Source: DASVRZ01 sp038228695 (lineage in GTDB: Bacteria; Verrucomicrobiota; Verrucomicrobiia; Chthoniobacterales; DASVRZ01). From it: a stretch of 64,000 bases of DNA. Shown here in pieces: positions 61,417-64,000 of this stretch. A program made the translations under genes and the position numbers. The DNA lies in the NCBI GenBank assembly GCA_038228695.1, contig JBBRPA010000010.1, positions 1-64,000 on the forward strand, given 5' to 3'. Numbering within the stretch: position 1 is the first letter of the stretch; every line of letters starts with the position of its first letter. The notes beneath the pieces were generated by a model. It was given only the letters and a program-made list of their open reading frames with translations. It had not been told where the DNA came from and ran no database searches.

Positions 61417-61680
61417 TCAGGCCACGCTGGCAACGGCTTTCGCGATGCGGCTTTTCTGGCGGCTCGCAGCGTTCGAGTGGATCGCTCCGCGCTTGGCGGC
61501 TTTGTCGAGGATCGAGGTCAGCTTGACGGCTTCAGTTAGGGCGACGTCTTTCTTGCCACCGGCGATGGCGGCGCGGACGCGCTTTTGTTGGTTTTTAACT
61601 CCAGAAACGATCGCACGATTGCGTTGGGTGCGAACGATGGACTGGCGGGCGCGTTTGGCGGCGGATTTAGTATTGGCCAT
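61417..61680 (-). CDS. rpsT: 30S ribosomal protein S20
   Basis: An 87-residue basic protein starting MANTKSAAKRARQSIVRTQR, the S20 signature, with AAIAGGKKDVALTEAVKL and the C-terminal KRGAIHSNAASRQKSRIAKA. It binds 16S rRNA early in 30S assembly. It is a single-gene transcript ending at the terminator 61343-61388. Confidence 0.97.
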   Translation of the reverse strand: MANTKSAAKRARQSIVRTQRNRAIVSGVKNQQKRVRAAIAGGKKDVALTEAVKLTSILDKAAKRGAIHSNAASRQKSRIAKAVASVA

Positions 61681-61770
61681 AAAATTTGTTTTTTGCGGGA
61701 CGCGAAGATTAAGAGGAATCGGCTCAAAGTCAACCGCGATTTTGCCCGAATCCGTCTGCCAATCCCGGAA

Positions 61771-62400
61771 TCATTGCCCGCAGAATTTGAAGAGGAGCAT
61801 TTCCGCCTCTTTCTCTTTCTCGCGGTAGAACCGCAGGGCGCCGTCCATCGCAATCAAATCCTCGGGGACAGCGCAACTGGCCCGGCGGCTATGAATCTGG
61901 TGCACACCGAGGGTTCTTCGAGCGAAAGCGACCCCCCAAGCTTGGACCCAAGTGGCGCTGGTCGTGAGTTCTGCGAGGAGCTCTTCGAGGGGTTCGCGCT
62001 CGTAGTGTTCGTAGAAAACGTTTTGGTTTTCCTCGATTGACCGGTAGTTCAGCAAACGCGCGCCAGAAATCCCGTCGGTCGGCACACAGTGAAAGGGCCC
62101 TTTGATGCGTCCGACCCGAATCCGGTCGTCGAAGCCCGCCAGCCGATTCCGCAGCGAGCTGGTGTTGACCGTGAGCAGGACCAATCCGACTTTGGCGACG
62201 CTGATCGTGATCCAAAAATGATCCCGATTAGCTGGGTCGCGGCTTTGCTCGACTTCCATCCGGACCGGACGACCGACGACACGCACCGGACGAAAATGCC
62301 AGTCCTCGAAGCCGAGATTGGAATGGAGTCCGCGCACTGGGCGGATCACCGGACGCACCAGCAAAGAGCGCGGCTGATTGGCAGAGGCGGCAGCGGACAC
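61771..62400 (-). CDS. Hypothetical protein, 209 residues
   Basis: An unknown protein, GTG start at 62400. No signal peptide or membrane helix. Basic, Val/Arg-rich N-terminal half (SLLVRPVIRPVRGLHSNLG), then VGLVLLTVNTSSLRNRLAG, GRIKGPFHCVPTDGIS and a helical acidic C-terminus (EPLEELLAELTTSATWVQAW). It diverges from dinB. It is probably a lineage-specific protein, as no domain was recognised. A later start is possible. Confidence 0.6.
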   Translation of the reverse strand: MSAAASANQPRSLLVRPVIRPVRGLHSNLGFEDWHFRPVRVVGRPVRMEVEQSRDPANRDHFWITISVAKVGLVLLTVNTSSLRNRLAGFDDRIRVGRIKGPFHCVPTDGISGARLLNYRSIEENQNVFYEHYEREPLEELLAELTTSATWVQAWGVAFARRTLGVHQIHSRRASCAVPEDLIAMDGALRFYREKEKEAEMLLFKFCGQ

Positions 62401-62464
62401 GCTGTTAGTTACGACGCCGGGGAAGAAAATGCCAGAGTCGATTGGTTTGTGCTAATGGTGCCTC

Positions 62465-63535
62465 GTGGACAGTCCCGCCGAACGAAAAATCATCCACCTC
62501 GACATGGATGCGTTTTACGCTTCGATCGAAATCCGCGACCGGCCAGAACTCGCGGGGAAACCCGTCGCCGTCGGAGGAACGAGCGCGCAGCGCGGGGTGC
62601 TGACCACCTGCAATTATGAGGCGAGGAAATTCGGTTGCCACTCGGCCATGCCCACCTTTCTCGCGTTGCAAAAATGCCCACAGCTCATTCTCGTGCCGAC
62701 ACGATTTGACGTTTACCGGGCCGAATCCGAAACAATCCGCGCGATCCTCCACCGCCACACTCCGCTGGTCGAGCCGCTGTCCCTCGACGAGGCTTATCTC
62801 GACGTCACGGCCCACGACGGCGACCCAGCCGCGCTGGCCTACGTGATCCGCCGACAGATTTTTCAAAAAACACGCCTCCCCGCCTCTGCCGGGATCGCCT
62901 CCAACAAACTCCTCGCCAAAATCGCGAGCGACTGGCGGAAACCGAACGGGCAATTTCAAATCCGGTCGGAGGACATCGCCGATTTCATGGACGCACTCCC
63001 GGTCAAACGCATCTGGGGCATTGGGAAAGTCGCCGCCGCCAAACTGGAGAAACTTGGAGTGACCACCTGCGGCCAATTACAGGGCTTTGGTCGCGTGGAA
63101 ATGAGTCAGCTTTTCGGTAAATTTGGCCTAGAACTTTTCCATCTCTGCCGTGGCCGGGACGATCGCCCGGTCGAACCGCATCGCGAACGCAAATCGCTCA
63201 GCACGGAGCGGACGTATTCTATTAACCTGACCACGCTGGAGCATTGCTTGGAGCGGTTACCGGCTCTGTTTGCGGAGTTGGAATCTGACCTCCTCGGCAA
63301 ACGAGATCTCCCGCTCGTTGCCGGAATTTTTCTGAAGCTCAAATTCAGTGATTTCACCCGCACCAGTGTCGATCGGGCGGGGCTGACTCCGAGCTACGAA
63401 AACTATCTCCAACTGCTCATCGAAGGCCACGCTCGCACCGGCAAACCCGTCCGGTTGATGGGACTCGGGGTGCGTTTCCAAGAGCCAGACGCCGCGCAAA
63501 TGCCTCAGCTTGAGCTGGGGCTCGATTCCGAATAA
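62465..63535 (+). CDS. dinB: DNA polymerase IV (Y-family)
   Basis: A 356-residue translesion polymerase. Catalytic residues in HLDMDAFYASIE and SLDEAYLDVT; SAGIASNKLLAKIASDWRKP is the conserved finger/palm segment; helix-hairpin-helix near VKRIWGIGKVAAAKLEKLG; the little-finger domain follows. Start is GTG. There is no C-terminal clamp-binding motif that I could clearly see. It allows synthesis past damaged bases, and no LexA-like site was identified upstream. Confidence 0.94.
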   Translation: MDSPAERKIIHLDMDAFYASIEIRDRPELAGKPVAVGGTSAQRGVLTTCNYEARKFGCHSAMPTFLALQKCPQLILVPTRFDVYRAESETIRAILHRHTPLVEPLSLDEAYLDVTAHDGDPAALAYVIRRQIFQKTRLPASAGIASNKLLAKIASDWRKPNGQFQIRSEDIADFMDALPVKRIWGIGKVAAAKLEKLGVTTCGQLQGFGRVEMSQLFGKFGLELFHLCRGRDDRPVEPHRERKSLSTERTYSINLTTLEHCLERLPALFAELESDLLGKRDLPLVAGIFLKLKFSDFTRTSVDRAGLTPSYENYLQLLIEGHARTGKPVRLMGLGVRFQEPDAAQMPQLELGLDSE

Positions 63536-64000
63536 TCACTTCCGCGGCGTGCGCGGCTCGAATTTCACCACGTCGAGCGTGTGTTTTTGTCGGACGCTGT
63601 AAAACGGAAACACCACCAAGGTCTCCGCCCGCGCGTTGCTCCCGCGTAGCAGCCGGTTCTCCGGGTGCGGCTCGACCTCGTAGGAAAAACTCAGTTTGTC
63701 GATGCGCGCGATGATCCAGAACAATCGGAATGGACGAGTCAGCTCCCCCTCGGATTTAAGCACGGTCGAATCTTGGCGACTGACCCAGATGCGACCCGCG
63801 AGCTGGGAAAAAAAACGTTCCTCCCGACTGTTCGTGGGCACGTTTTCCTTCGGGGTGAAGGCAATGACCGCCGCGCGTTCCCCGGCAGCGCGCTCGTCGG
63901 GCAGGCACGTCCAGACGTAACGATCGCGCAGACCAAATTTCTCGATCGCGTCGGCGAGCGATTCGATGCGGCTATTGGATTGCTCATCGGCTTTTTCATT
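63536..64000 (-). CDS. Hypothetical protein, partial (5' end outside window)
   Basis: The frame is open from the window edge to a TGA at 63536, 154 codons. The C-terminal part contains FGLRDRYVWTCLPDERAAGE, IWVSRQDSTVLKSEGELTRP, FRLFWIIARIDKLSFSYEVE and ends TLVVFPFYSVRQKHTLDVV. It looks beta-rich, perhaps an exported or lipid-carrying protein. Directly convergent with dinB (1-base gap). The start lies beyond the right edge; an internal GTG at 63841 would give only 101 residues. Confidence 0.6.
   Translation of the reverse strand, partial: NEKADEQSNSRIESLADAIEKFGLRDRYVWTCLPDERAAGERAAVIAFTPKENVPTNSREERFFSQLAGRIWVSRQDSTVLKSEGELTRPFRLFWIIARIDKLSFSYEVEPHPENRLLRGSNARAETLVVFPFYSVRQKHTLDVVKFEPRTPRK

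Overview
The window comes from a free-living, moderately GC-rich Gram-negative bacterium. An exosortase/PEP-CTERM system, Wza/Wzc-type polysaccharide export, several genes without a recognisable Shine-Dalgarno site, a caa3/aa3-type cytochrome oxidase operon ending in System II cytochrome c maturation genes, and many lineage-type hypothetical proteins together point to the Verrucomicrobiota or a close PVC relative. That placement is inferred from gene content; the window contains no rRNA. I found no tRNA, rRNA, CRISPR array or prophage.

Left edge (1-3.1 kb): the end of an IS66-like element interrupts the start of a chemotaxis receptor gene. Two tandem paralogous PEP-CTERM proteins and a tiny secreted Pro-rich peptide follow. 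3.1-11.7 kb: an exopolysaccharide/exosortase locus encodes an O-antigen ligase-like polymerase with a long C-terminal tail, an outer-membrane barrel, a Wza-like exporter, a Wzc-like tyrosine autokinase and an exosortase fused to an EpsI domain. This is the machinery expected to sort the PEP-CTERM proteins beside it.

11.7-16.9 kb: a gene that looks like an archaeal-type primase fusion (PriS-like catalytic core plus a PriL-like cysteine domain) is translationally coupled to a sugar-phosphate isomerase-like TIM barrel and a polysaccharide deacetylase; a PocR/AraC regulator and a universal stress protein follow. 17-21.7 kb: a MacAB-like efflux operon (adaptor, ATPase, two permeases). 21.8-29.6 kb: MBL hydrolase, aat, a protein with a long acidic tract, two CNNM/CorC-type membrane proteins, DUF309, a DUF2007-zinc ribbon protein and rmuC. 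29.6-31 kb: decayed remnants of defence-type genes (DUF1524 nuclease, RhuM). 31-34 kb: rpsA and a fatty acid desaturase.

34-42.4 kb: a lipoprotein pair, a four-gene glycan cluster (two glycosyltransferases, two left-handed beta-helix acyltransferases), a photolyase-like protein with apparently reversed domain order, an M42 peptidase and a sugar nucleotidyltransferase. 42.5-43.9 kb: a decayed VapBC module lies between a truncated and an intact copy of a cupin gene. 44.4-55.6 kb: a compact 13-gene minus-strand operon makes cytochrome oxidase (subunits I, III, IV, two small membrane proteins, II), heme A (CtaA, CtaB), copper delivery (SCO), a DUF420 protein, a lipoprotein, and ResB/CcsA for cytochrome c. 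55.8-64 kb: Na+/H+ antiporter, amidohydrolase, GMC oxidoreductase, purU, rpsT, dinB and two unknowns, the last running off the right edge.

The most novel item is the PriS-PriL-like fusion at 12.3-13.7 kb. Next are the reversed photolyase architecture, the coxIII insertion and the two small proteins inside the oxidase operon.
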